64,000 nucleotides of DNA, taken from assembly GCF_003353175.1 (NCBI RefSeq), contig NZ_QHKS01000003.1, positions 364,052 to 428,051 of the forward strand, written 5' to 3'. Made by a program: the position numbers and the translations under genes. Positions within the stretch are counted from its first letter, which is position 1, and every line of letters starts with the position of its first letter. The stretch is from Paraburkholderia lacunae. GTDB lineage: Bacteria; Pseudomonadota; Gammaproteobacteria; Burkholderiales; Burkholderiaceae. This document shows, one piece after another, positions 46,154 to 56,397 of this stretch. The notes below the pieces were generated by a model. The model was not told where the DNA came from, made no database searches, and saw nothing but the letters and a program-made list of their open reading frames with translations.

Positions 46154-47379
46154 GAGTCGCCATTGTCACGCACGTCGTGCGCCATAACGACGGCCAGGGG
46201 CGCGTCAACCACGAGATTGCGCGCGCCGCTCTCGACGAGAACATCGGCGTGACGCTGGTGGCGTCGCACGTCGCGCCCGATCTGCTCGCCCATCCGAACG
46301 TCCGCTGGGCGCAGATCAAGATCGGCCGCTGGTGGCCCACCAATCTGCTGCGCCAGCAGGTGTTCGCGTTCAGGAGCGCAATGTGGCTGCGCGCGCATCG
46401 AAGCGAATACGACGTGCTGCACGTGAACGGTTTCATCACGTGGATGCCGGCCGACGTCAACACCTCGCACTTCGTGCATAGTGGCTGGTTCGGCAGCAAG
46501 TACTACCCGTTCGGCTTGACCAAGGGCGTGTGGTCCGCGTATCAGTCGGTCTATACGCGCTGCAACGCGTTGCTCGAACGCTGGGCTTACCGGCGCTCGA
46601 AGGTGATCACGGCGGTGTCGCAAAAGGTCGCCGACGAAATCCGCGCGATCGGATTGACGCCGGATAACCGGGTGGATGTGATCTACAACGGCGTCGATAC
46701 GCAAGGCTTCGCCGCGGCCCAGGGCGATCGCGCGCGCTTCGGACTGCCGGGGGAGGCGTTCCTGCTGCTGTTCGTGGGCGACCTGCGCACGCCGCGCAAG
46801 AACCTCGGCACTGTGCTGGCGGCGCTGAAGCATTTGCCTGAGCACGTGCAGATCGCGGTGGCCGGATTCCTGCCGGGCAGCCCTTATCCGGACGAGGCGA
46901 AGGCGCTCGGCATTGCGCATCGCGTGCATTTTCTGGGGCTGGTGAAGGACATGCCGGTGCTGATGCATTCGGTCGATGCGTTCGTGTTTCCGTCCCGCTA
47001 TGAGGCGATGAGCCTGTCGCTGCTCGAAGCGATGGCGGCGGGGCTGCCGGTGGTCACGGCGCGCACGGCGGGCGGCGCGGAGATCATCACGCCCGAATGC
47101 GGCATCGTGCTCGACGACCCGGACGATCCCAAGGCGCTGGCGGGCGCGGTCTCGCGGTTGGCGGCGAACGACGACGCGCGCCGCGCGATGGGCGTCGCCG
47201 CCAACGAGCTCGCGACCGGCTTCGGCTGGGCGCGCATGGCCGCGCAGTACATCGCGCTGTACCGGCAGATGGAAGGTCAGCAGAAGGACCGCCGGCGCAG
47301 CGAAGCCGAGGCCGCCGTGGCCGCCGGGAGCGACGCGCTGACGCTGAACACGCTGGCCGGCCAGAAGGGCGCGGAATGA
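46150..47379 (+). CDS. bceJ: Family 4 glycosyltransferase (TTG start)
   Basis: A 409-residue GT-B enzyme. It begins RVAIVTHVVRHNDGQGRVNHE after the initiator, and its C-terminal half has FVGDLRTPRKNLGTVLAAL and the E-x7-E region SRYEAMSLSLLEAMAAGLPVV. The start is a TTG overlapping the bceI stop (aTTGa), with GGAGG 6 bp upstream at 46139-46143; there is no ATG at the expected place, so translational coupling with bceI is likely. The last 25 residues are low-complexity. Confidence 0.88.
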   Translation: MRVAIVTHVVRHNDGQGRVNHEIARAALDENIGVTLVASHVAPDLLAHPNVRWAQIKIGRWWPTNLLRQQVFAFRSAMWLRAHRSEYDVLHVNGFITWMPADVNTSHFVHSGWFGSKYYPFGLTKGVWSAYQSVYTRCNALLERWAYRRSKVITAVSQKVADEIRAIGLTPDNRVDVIYNGVDTQGFAAAQGDRARFGLPGEAFLLLFVGDLRTPRKNLGTVLAALKHLPEHVQIAVAGFLPGSPYPDEAKALGIAHRVHFLGLVKDMPVLMHSVDAFVFPSRYEAMSLSLLEAMAAGLPVVTARTAGGAEIITPECGIVLDDPDDPKALAGAVSRLAANDDARRAMGVAANELATGFGWARMAAQYIALYRQMEGQQKDRRRSEAEAAVAAGSDALTLNTLAGQKGAE

Positions 47380-47455
47380 CTATTTGCGCAGATACCGCGG
47401 AAACAGGCGGGCACGTAACCGATCACCACTCTCAGAACGCACAGGGGCAACAACC

Positions 47456-48622
47456 ATGACGACGAGCTCAATCAAATCGCTGCAGATCGGGATGCACTGG
47501 TTTCCCGAGCGCGCGGGCGGCCTCGACCGCATGTACTACTCGCTGGTCGGCGCGCTGCCGGGCGCGGGCGTCGCGGTGCGCGGCGTAGTGGCAGGCTCGC
47601 CCAAGGTCGCCGCGGACACCGGCGGCGCGATCAACGGCTTCGGCCCGGCCGCGCAATCGCTGCCGTTGCGGCTGATGGCGGCACGCCGCGCGCTGCGCCG
47701 CGAAATCAGCACCGCGCGTCCCGACGTGATTTCGTCGCACTTCGCGCTGTACACCTTTCCGGGCCTCGACGTGACGCGCGGGATCCCGCAAGTGTCGCAT
47801 TTCCAGGGACCGTGGGCCGACGAGAGCCACGTGGAAGGCGCCGATTCGCTCGGCCAGCGCGCCAAGCATTATCTGGAGCAGTCGGTGTATGCGCGCTCGT
47901 CGCGGCTGATCGTGTTGTCCGAAGCGTTCGGCAAGATCCTCACCTCGCGCTACCGGATCGCGCCGGAGCGCGTGCGCGTGGTGCCGGGCTGCGTGGACGT
48001 CGAGCAGTTCAACCTGCCGATCACACCGGCCGAGGCGCGGCTGAAGCTGCAATTGCCGCAAGACCGGCCGATCGTGCTGGCGGTGCGGCGCCTGGTGCGC
48101 CGCATGGGTCTCGAGGATCTGATCGATGCGGTGAAGCTGCTCAAGCGCCGCGAACCCGACGTGCTGCTGCTGATCGCGGGCAAAGGACGGCTCGAAGGCG
48201 AGTTGCAGGCGCGCATCACCGAGGCGGGCCTCGAAGACAACGTCAAGCTGCTGGGCTTCGTGCCGGATCAGCATCTGGCGGCGCTCTATCGCGCGGCGAA
48301 TATCAGCGTGGTGCCGACGGTCGCGCTCGAGGGTTTCGGCTTGATCACGGTCGAATCGCTGGCCTCGGGCACGCCCGTGCTGGTGACGCCGGTGGGCGGC
48401 TTGCCGGAAGCGGTGGCAGGCTTGTCGCCGAATCTGGTGCTGCCGGCAACCGGCGCTCAGGCGATCGCGGAAGGCCTGGCCGGTGCGTTGAACGGCTCAC
48501 TGAAGTTGCCGGACGCGGATGCCTGCCGTCGCTACGCGCGCGATCACTTCGACAATTCGGTCATCGCGCGGCGCGTGGCATCGGTGTATAGCGAAGCGAT
48601 CGCGGCGGGTGGGGTGCACTGA
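47456..48622 (+). CDS. bceK: Family 4 glycosyltransferase
   Basis: A 388-residue GT-B enzyme with the N-terminal MHWFPERAGGLDRMYYSLVGAL (glycine-rich GGLDR loop) and C-terminal RRLVRRMGLEDLIDAVKLL, NVKLLGFVPDQHLAALYRAA and E-x7-E in EGFGLITVESLASGTPVLV. The ATG at 47456 is preceded by AGGGG. It is the last gene of the bceB-K series, closed by the bidirectional terminator at 48717-48764. Confidence 0.88.
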   Translation: MTTSSIKSLQIGMHWFPERAGGLDRMYYSLVGALPGAGVAVRGVVAGSPKVAADTGGAINGFGPAAQSLPLRLMAARRALRREISTARPDVISSHFALYTFPGLDVTRGIPQVSHFQGPWADESHVEGADSLGQRAKHYLEQSVYARSSRLIVLSEAFGKILTSRYRIAPERVRVVPGCVDVEQFNLPITPAEARLKLQLPQDRPIVLAVRRLVRRMGLEDLIDAVKLLKRREPDVLLLIAGKGRLEGELQARITEAGLEDNVKLLGFVPDQHLAALYRAANISVVPTVALEGFGLITVESLASGTPVLVTPVGGLPEAVAGLSPNLVLPATGAQAIAEGLAGALNGSLKLPDADACRRYARDHFDNSVIARRVASVYSEAIAAGGVH

Positions 48623-48716
48623 AGGCGCTGACGCTCGGAGTGAACGCGGCGCGCGGCTCGCCGCTCGTCGCATTCACTCCGGCAAGCGGCAAAAAACTCA
48701 CGCCGCTCGATGGCGT

Positions 48717-48764
48717 AAAAACAGACGAGGCCTGAATCATTGCGATCAGGCCTCGTCTGTTTTT
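48717..48764. terminator. Bidirectional terminator between convergent bceK and the dehydratase gene
   Basis: A perfect 19-bp stem (48717-48735 with 48746-48764) and 10-nt loop. The stem starts with five A and ends with five T, so it can stop transcription from both sides. It divides the two convergent parts of the exopolysaccharide locus. Confidence 0.93.
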
Positions 48765-48853
48765 GCAGCGGGTGAAATGCCGGTGGCGTGGGTGTCCGGC
48801 GGCCGCGGCGGCCCCGGCGGCCCCGGCGGCCGCCTGTGCGACCGCCGTCCCGC

Positions 48854-49984
<1,131 letters not shown>

Positions 49985-50049
49985 TCAGAAGCACGTTCCA
50001 GAAGCGGGCTGGGCGACGCAAACCCGGCAAACGCACTTGAAAAAACGCT

Positions 50050-50817
50050 TCAGGACGTCCCGTCCAGCAGTTGCCGCACCAGCGGATCGACGACACGAAA
50101 ATCCTGTTCGGCCTTGAGCCGGTACAAGCCCGGCTTCGGATGCGCGCCATCGGACATCAGCGTCTTCCAGTCGGGCAGGCCGCAGATGTAGGCGAACTGG
50201 TCGACGAGCGGCACCTGCTGTTCGGCGGCGACCCGGCGCGTCATCGCGACCATCGCGGCGAGCCGCGCATTGAGCCGGTTGTCGGGCATCGGATTCGAGG
50301 TCTGCAGAACCGGCAGCTTGCCGAGCGCGCGAGCGGTTTTCACGAGCGTCGTTTCGGCCTCGTAGAACTGCTCGGGCGTCTGGTTCTGCATCACTTCGTT
50401 GATGCCGTAGTTGATCAACACAATCTGCGCACGCGAAGCCGCGAGCCGCTCCTGCCACGGCAAACCCGCCGTGCGGTCGAGGCGGCCGCGCTGCGTGCCG
50501 TCGCGCAACTGGGTGGCCGTCGTGCCGCCCACTCCATAGTTGGTGACCTGGACCCGCTCGCCGTGCGTGGCCTGCAACGCATCTTGCAGATACATCACGG
50601 CGTTTTGCGCCTGCGGCCCGCAGTGGCCGCCGCTGCATGAAATGCCGAGCGTGGTCGAATCGCCGTAGGCTTCGACCAGCACCTGGGCTTGCGGCCCCTG
50701 AATCTTTTGAGCCGTTTGCACCGCGCCGGCGCTGCCGGCGAGCGCGTCGAATGCCAGCGCAGCCAGCGCCGAAGCGGCGGCCCACAAGCTCGCCGCGAGC
50801 CACGTGCGGCGCCTCAT
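50050..50817 (-). CDS. Secreted SGNH/GDSL-family hydrolase
   Basis: A 255-residue protein with a signal peptide (RRRTWLAASLWAAASALAAL). SGNH motifs are visible: block I AYGDSTTLG (Ser54), block II NYGVGGTT, block III NYGINEV and block V DGAHP (Asp223, His226). It could add or remove acyl/acetyl groups on the polysaccharide in the periplasm. Its ATG overlaps the stop of the upstream acyltransferase by 4 bp (ATGA), so the two are coupled. In many O-antigen acetyltransferases these two domains are a single chain, so this pair looks like a split version. Confidence 0.88.
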   Translation of the reverse strand: MRRRTWLAASLWAAASALAALAFDALAGSAGAVQTAQKIQGPQAQVLVEAYGDSTTLGISCSGGHCGPQAQNAVMYLQDALQATHGERVQVTNYGVGGTTATQLRDGTQRGRLDRTAGLPWQERLAASRAQIVLINYGINEVMQNQTPEQFYEAETTLVKTARALGKLPVLQTSNPMPDNRLNARLAAMVAMTRRVAAEQQVPLVDQFAYICGLPDWKTLMSDGAHPKPGLYRLKAEQDFRVVDPLVRQLLDGTS

Positions 50818-51908
50818 GCGCGGCTTTGCGGCGCTTGCCGCACGGCCCCGCCGACACCCGCGGTGCCGGCCGGCGCGTGGCCCTTGCCCGCCGAGCCGAA
50901 GATCAACCGCCGTTCGAACGCTAACCACGTAATGCTGGCGTAGGCGAGGGTGATCGCGAGCGCCAGCGCGGCGGTCAGATACCGGTTCAGATGCAGCGGC
51001 CACAGCGTGTACAGCACGCTCAGGTGAATCAGGTAAATCGTGTAGCTGATGGTGCCGATATAGACCAGCACGGGATTGCACAGCAGCCGTTTGACGATGC
51101 CCTTGCTTTGCAGGGCGATGACCACGACGGAAGTACAAAGGACCAGCGAAATGCTGTAAAGCGCGGCATTCGAGAGCGGCGTATTCGCCGCGCGAAAGCG
51201 CGGATTGTGCAGGTGCAGCCACGCGAGCACGGCCAGCGCGGCGAAACAGCCGAGCACGGCCAGCCCCTTGAACGGCTCCAGCGCATCGCGGTTGCGCCGC
51301 ACGGCGAGCGCGAGCAGCGCGCCGGCCGCGAGCAGGTCCATGCGGAACGGCGTCAGATAGTAGATCGGCCAGAACGAATCGAACCAGGGCGTGGCGACGG
51401 CGCGCAGCACCGGCACCGCGAGGATCAAGGCGGCCGCCACGTAGCCGAGCACGCGCTCGGGCACGAGCAGGATCACGAACGGCCAGAAAATATAGAACTG
51501 CTCTTCGACGGCCAGCGACCACAACACATTCAGGCTGTCGTGACCGCTCTGATTGAGCGCGTCGCCGATATTGGTGGCGAAAAACGCATACCACTGCCAG
51601 TGCTGCGCCCAGCCCAACCCGAACAGAAGCGACGACACCACCATCAGCAACAGATACGGCGGCAGGATGCGCCGTGCCCGGCGTGCGTAGAAATAGCCGA
51701 AGTACGACTGCCCGCGCGCCTTGCGTTCGAGCAGGATGCCGGTGATCAAAAAGCCGCTCAGGACGAAAAACAGATCGACGCCCATCCACAGCGGCGCTTT
51801 CAGCGCGTGCTGCGCGAACACCGCCAGCACGGCGATGGCGCGCAAGCCGTCGAGCTGCACGATGCGGCGTGAGTGGGAAGGCGCTGAGGGCAATGCGCTA
51901 GCTGTCAT
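50814..51908 (-). CDS. Acyltransferase 3 family membrane protein (polysaccharide O-acylation)
   Basis: A 364-residue AT3 protein with about ten membrane helices. The family blocks are RRIVQLDGLRAIAVLAVFAQHA (in pieces; active His), GVDLFFVLSGFLITGIL, FYARRARRILPPY and NVLWSLAVEEQFYIFWP. It moves an acyl group, probably acetyl, across the inner membrane for transfer to the polymer. It corresponds to one of the acyltransferases of the second cepacian cluster (bceO or bceS type). It overlaps the SGNH gene by 4 bp and is divergent from the secreted-protein gene. Confidence 0.9.
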   Translation of the reverse strand: MTASALPSAPSHSRRIVQLDGLRAIAVLAVFAQHALKAPLWMGVDLFFVLSGFLITGILLERKARGQSYFGYFYARRARRILPPYLLLMVVSSLLFGLGWAQHWQWYAFFATNIGDALNQSGHDSLNVLWSLAVEEQFYIFWPFVILLVPERVLGYVAAALILAVPVLRAVATPWFDSFWPIYYLTPFRMDLLAAGALLALAVRRNRDALEPFKGLAVLGCFAALAVLAWLHLHNPRFRAANTPLSNAALYSISLVLCTSVVVIALQSKGIVKRLLCNPVLVYIGTISYTIYLIHLSVLYTLWPLHLNRYLTAALALAITLAYASITWLAFERRLIFGSAGKGHAPAGTAGVGGAVRQAPQSRA

Positions 51909-52623
51909 GAACCGTCCATGGTGTGAAGCGGATGGGCCGGGCGAAGGAGCGGGCCGGGGTTCGCACGGTCAGGCGGACAAACGGGCGCGCTCGCTTCGCG
52001 TCGCAACGGGAGTGCAATCGATTCTAGGGAAAAGAAATTGATGAAAAAACGGGAATGAAATAGATAAATGAACCAGATTGCAACAGGGTGTTTCGTTGCT
52101 CATTCCTGGCGGATTTTTATGCTTGCATCGAGGCGGCGGGGCATGCGCAAAGAGCGGGTAAGAAGCTGGCAAAAAGCGGGTAAGAAGTGCGGCAAGCATG
52201 CGTCGTCATCGGTAAAGATGGGCGGCCGGGTGCGGCTGCGAGCGTCTTTGTCAAGTTCATTGCGCCTTAATCGATTTTTAAATCGATTTCTTTCACGACG
52301 GTTAAAGCGGCGAATATTTTTGAATTATTTTCGATTTTCGTCGCGCTGTTTTTTCCGCGTAATGTGAGCCGTGCGGATTGGGTGGCCAGCGACGGCGCAT
52401 GGGTCGCGTGCCCAGCGCGTGCTCAGGTCTTCGCGGTGCCGTCTTTATCCATGCTTCAAAGCCGGATACTGCACGCAGTGGCGTGAAGGATCCGGCTCGC
52501 GCAAACCGGTATCACCGTTCTTACGCCGCTTCTTCGTTCCTTAGTTCATCTCATTCGATTGTTTCCATGCTCGCGCGGGACTTTTTTCCTGACCGCGGCA
52601 CGGCCCTGATTGGAGGAAATACT
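51909..52623. promoter_or_regulatory. 715-bp divergent regulatory region with a perfect AT palindrome
   Basis: No gene is supported. A perfect inverted repeat aatcgattt/aaatcgatt with 2-nt spacer lies at 52269-52288, inside a stretch (52255-52345) that is much richer in A and T than the surroundings. It is a good operator candidate for the forward unit. The right end carries GGAGG at 52612-52616 for the TTG start at 52624. Confidence 0.55.
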
Positions 52624-54822
52624 TTGTCCCGTTTCACGTTCAAGACCTCGATCGCTGTGATCGTTTGTGCGGCCGGATTGACGGCGGCATCGATCAGCTT
52701 CACGGCATCCGCGGAAACCGTGTTGAACGCGAAGACTTCCTGGCTCGGCAATACCTCCGGGTTCGGCGACGGCACATGGGCGCAGATCAACATTACCGCG
52801 ATCGCGGTCGCGCCGGACGGCAAGGTCTATACGAACGCACCGTGGGACGAAAGCGGCGCCGAAGCCAGCGTCTACCAGAACGGCAAGATGCTCGGCTTCG
52901 CGGGCGGCACGCATGGCTGGGGCAACGGCGGCGGCAACGCGATCGCGGTGAACCGCCGCTACGCATTCGTCGCGATCGCGGTCGGCAACGAGAAGGGGCA
53001 TCTGGTCGAGCAGGGCGTGTGGCCGGAGAAGGGCAAGCAATGGTTCGGCATTTCGCGTCGCCAGATTGTCGATCCGAAGCGCGCCGCGCCGTTCCAGCCG
53101 ACCGCCCAGAACGCCGATCCGCATGCGCAACTGGCCGCCGGCTTCCTGATGATGAACGAGGTGCCGACCGGCACCAGCGCCGAAATCGGCGGCCTCGCGG
53201 CGAACGACACCACGCTGTACGCGGCCAATACCGCGCGCGATCGCATCGAAGTCTACGACGCCGAATCGATGCAGCAGAAAACCACCTGGAGCGTGCATGA
53301 GCCGGGGCGCATCGCGCTCGCGCCCGACGGTACGCTGTGGGTGCTGAGCGGCACGCGCAACGACAGGACGCCGCACGTCGAGCACTACGCCGCCGACGGC
53401 AAGCGCATCGACGAGACGGTCGCGCTGCCGGCCGACACGGTCGCGGTGGATATCGCCGTGGATGCGCAAGGCCGCGTGCTGATCGCCGATAACGGCCCGC
53501 GTCAGCAGGTGCTGTTCTTCAGCAGGAGCAACGGCCGCTATGCGGAGTCGGGCACGCTCGGCGAGCGCGGCGGCATTTTCAGCGGCGTGCCCGGCAAGCC
53601 GGGGCCGCAGCGCTTCAACGGCCTGACCGGCGTAGGCGTGGATGCGCGCGGCAACGTCTACGTGTCGACCAACGGCATCGGTCCGCGTTACGAGCCGATC
53701 GGCGCGGGCCTTGGTGCGACGCTCGAAAGCTATGCGCCGGACGGCAAACAGAACTGGCAGATGCAAGGTCTCCTGTTCGTCGACGGCGCGTGGATCGACC
53801 CGTCGCGGCCCGACAGCGTCTACACCGGCAACAAGCGCTTCGAACTCGATCTGTCGAAGCCCGCCGGACAGGACTGGAAATACGCGGGCTTTCTGTCGAA
53901 CCGCTTCAAGTATCCCGACGATCCCGTCTTTCACGTCGATCAATATCCCGGCTTGCCGATCGCCCGCAAGCTCAAGGGCCGCACGTTCCTGTACCTGACG
54001 GACATGTACGCGGACCATCTGAAGATCTATCGCTTCGACCCGCAGCGCGATGGCGAAACCGCCATTCCATCGGGTTTCATCGCCGGACGTGAACGCGCGG
54101 TCGCCAGGGTGCCGAATGCGCCGCCCGGCGGCGACTGGATCTGGCGCGATGTGAACGGCGACGGCAAGTTCAACACTGACGAATTCACCCTCAACACCAG
54201 TGGCACGAAGCTCGCGGGCGGCTGGGGCTGGTGGGTCGACAGTGCCGGCGACATCTGGCGCACGCGCGATTCGAAGGGCATCTATCGCTTCCGCTTCGGC
54301 GGCCTCGACCCGAAGGGCAATCCGGTCTACGCGTACTCGAACATGACGCAGTACCCGGTGCCGCAACCGTTCACCGAACTGCATCGCGCGATCTACGAAC
54401 CCGATACCGACACGATGTACGTGACCGGCTATACGCCCGACACGCCGGCCGACCGCGGCTTCTGGAAGGAAGTGGGGCGCGTGCTGGTGCGCTACGACAA
54501 ATGGTCGAGCGGCAATCCGGTGCAGCGCTATTCGATCACGCTGCCGTGGCAGACGAGCAAACCCATCGCGACGATCATCGGCTTGACCGTCGAAGGGCAG
54601 TACCTCTTCGGCGTCGAGCCGGTCGGCGCGGTGCACGTGTGGGACAAGGACAGCGGCAAGGAGCTCGGCGTGATCCAGCCGGGTCCCGAAGTGGGCCGCG
54701 CGTCCGGCTGGGTCGATGTGCCCAACGGCATCAGCGCCGCGAAGCGCAGCAATGGCGAGTACCTCGTGTTTGTCGAGGAAGACGCGCGCGGCAAAGTGAT
54801 GATGTACCGATGGAAGCCGTAA
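52624..54822 (+). CDS. Large secreted protein of the exopolysaccharide locus, beta-propeller-like, unknown function
   Basis: A 732-residue protein I cannot assign to a named family. It starts at a TTG with GGAGG 7 bp upstream, which places a clean signal peptide (FTFKTSIAVIVCAAGLTAASI, cut near ASA) at the N-terminus. The mature part has repeated strands of the NHL/propeller kind (IAVAPDGKVYTNAP, IALAPDGTLWVLSG, IAVDAQGRVLIADNG, VGVDARGNVYVSTNG). One EF-hand-like loop, DVNGDGKFNTDE (Asp509-Glu520), suggests calcium binding. It precedes the flippase gene by 108 bp. A role in polymer modification or binding outside the cell is inferred only from context. Confidence 0.8.
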   Translation: MSRFTFKTSIAVIVCAAGLTAASISFTASAETVLNAKTSWLGNTSGFGDGTWAQINITAIAVAPDGKVYTNAPWDESGAEASVYQNGKMLGFAGGTHGWGNGGGNAIAVNRRYAFVAIAVGNEKGHLVEQGVWPEKGKQWFGISRRQIVDPKRAAPFQPTAQNADPHAQLAAGFLMMNEVPTGTSAEIGGLAANDTTLYAANTARDRIEVYDAESMQQKTTWSVHEPGRIALAPDGTLWVLSGTRNDRTPHVEHYAADGKRIDETVALPADTVAVDIAVDAQGRVLIADNGPRQQVLFFSRSNGRYAESGTLGERGGIFSGVPGKPGPQRFNGLTGVGVDARGNVYVSTNGIGPRYEPIGAGLGATLESYAPDGKQNWQMQGLLFVDGAWIDPSRPDSVYTGNKRFELDLSKPAGQDWKYAGFLSNRFKYPDDPVFHVDQYPGLPIARKLKGRTFLYLTDMYADHLKIYRFDPQRDGETAIPSGFIAGRERAVARVPNAPPGGDWIWRDVNGDGKFNTDEFTLNTSGTKLAGGWGWWVDSAGDIWRTRDSKGIYRFRFGGLDPKGNPVYAYSNMTQYPVPQPFTELHRAIYEPDTDTMYVTGYTPDTPADRGFWKEVGRVLVRYDKWSSGNPVQRYSITLPWQTSKPIATIIGLTVEGQYLFGVEPVGAVHVWDKDSGKELGVIQPGPEVGRASGWVDVPNGISAAKRSNGEYLVFVEEDARGKVMMYRWKP

Positions 54823-54930
54823 TGAAACGCGCGCCGGGACGGCATTTTTTTCTCGCTTTCCCGCGCTAGCGGACATGACCAGGCATTACCAGGCATCACC
54901 AGGCAAACGTAGTCAAACCCAGGGCATCCG

Positions 54931-56397
54931 ATGGACAAAGGCATTCTCAAGAACGTAGCGATCAATTTCTTCGGCCTCGTGCTGCCGACTTTCGTTTCGC
55001 TCGTGACCGTGCCGTCGTATATCAAGCTGCTCGGCGTCGAGCGCTACGGCGTGATCAGCCTCGTGTGGACCTTGATCGGCTACTTCGGGATTCTCGATCT
55101 CGGCATGAGCATGGCTGCGCAGAATCACATCTCGAAGGCGCGGGCCTCCGGCGACAAGGATGAGAGCGCGCGCGTGTTCTGGAGCGCGACATGGCTCAAT
55201 CTCGCGACCGGCGTGATCGGCGGGCTGGTCATCTATTTCGGCGCGTTCCTGTACACCGCGTATTTCACCAAGGTGTCGCCCGAATTGCAGCACGAAGTCT
55301 ATATGGCGCTGCCGTGGCTTGCTGTGGCGATTCCGATCGCGAATGTGTCGTGGGTGTTCGCCGGCGCGATCAACGGCGCGGAACGCTTCGGCGTCTACAA
55401 CACCAACCAGACGATCGGCACCTTCCTGTTCCAGTTGCTGCCGCTCGGCGCCGCATGGTGGATGGGCGCGACCCTGCAGAACGTGCTGGCCGCAGCGGTG
55501 TTCGCGCGCATTCTCGCCGCGGCTCTGTTGGGCCGCTCCGCGCTGCAGGTGCTGGAAATTCGCCGCATCCTGCCGCCGCAGCTCGGCGTGGCCAAAGGCC
55601 TTTTCAACTTCGGCGGCTGGATGTTGATTGCGAGCGTGACCAACATGATCGCCGAATCGCTCGACCGCGTGATGCTCGGCACCAGTCTCGGCGCGCGTTT
55701 CGTCACGTATTACACGGTGCCGCAGAACCTCGTGACGCGTTTGAACATCGTGCCGACCGCACTGGTGCGCACGCTGTTTCCCAGGCTTTCCGCCGTGGGC
55801 CGCGCCGATGCCGACACCATTACGCAGCAGTCGCTCGAATTTCTCAATGGCGTGTTCACACCGGTCGCGCTCGTCGCGATGCTGGTGCTGGAGCCGTTCC
55901 TGCATCTGTGGGTGGGCAATGAAATCGCCACCGTGGCCGCGCCCGTGGGCCGGATCATGATCGTCGCCGTGTGGCTCGTCGGGCAGGCCAACGTGACGCG
56001 GATTCTGATCCAGTCGCAGGTCAATCCGGCGACCGCTGCACGCGTCGGCTTGTTCGAATTGCCCTTGTTCGCAGGCGCATTGTGGCTGGGCATCGCCCAT
56101 TTCGGTTTGACCGGCGCGGCGCTCGCCGTGGCCGGCCGCGCGCTGTTCGATTACGCGGTGCTGCTGCGCCTGTCGGCGATTCGCGCCCGGCAGATCGCGC
56201 TCGACATGCTCGCGCATCTTGCTTTCCTGCTGGCCAGCCTGTGGCTCGCCAGTTTCCTGCCGAGTCTCGCTTTGGCGATCGTCGCCGGTGTGTTGATGGT
56301 GGGCGCGAATCTCGCCTGGTCCGTCACGATGACGCCCGCCTTACGCGATCTTGCGCGTTCACTGCTGTTACGACTGAATCCGAGGAAAAGCGCATGA
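54931..56397 (+). CDS. bceQ: Wzx-type repeat-unit flippase
   Basis: A 488-residue MOP-superfamily protein with about twelve to fourteen helices. It starts KNVAINFFGLVLPTFVSLVTV (in pieces), then RYGVISLVWTLIGYFGILDLGM, typical of polysaccharide flippases, and ends in helices LAHLAFLLASLWLASFL and LALAIVAGVLMVGANLAW. It should flip the lipid-linked repeat unit to the periplasm for the polymerase at 44690. Its stop overlaps the next start (ATGA). The gene name follows the cepacian second cluster by role and order. Confidence 0.88.
   Translation: MDKGILKNVAINFFGLVLPTFVSLVTVPSYIKLLGVERYGVISLVWTLIGYFGILDLGMSMAAQNHISKARASGDKDESARVFWSATWLNLATGVIGGLVIYFGAFLYTAYFTKVSPELQHEVYMALPWLAVAIPIANVSWVFAGAINGAERFGVYNTNQTIGTFLFQLLPLGAAWWMGATLQNVLAAAVFARILAAALLGRSALQVLEIRRILPPQLGVAKGLFNFGGWMLIASVTNMIAESLDRVMLGTSLGARFVTYYTVPQNLVTRLNIVPTALVRTLFPRLSAVGRADADTITQQSLEFLNGVFTPVALVAMLVLEPFLHLWVGNEIATVAAPVGRIMIVAVWLVGQANVTRILIQSQVNPATAARVGLFELPLFAGALWLGIAHFGLTGAALAVAGRALFDYAVLLRLSAIRARQIALDMLAHLAFLLASLWLASFLPSLALAIVAGVLMVGANLAWSVTMTPALRDLARSLLLRLNPRKSA

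Noticed and set aside
52546..54876. Minus-strand open frame of 776 codons over the secreted-protein gene
   Set aside because: Long only because of high GC; the plus-strand reading has signal peptide, ribosome site and patterned repeats.
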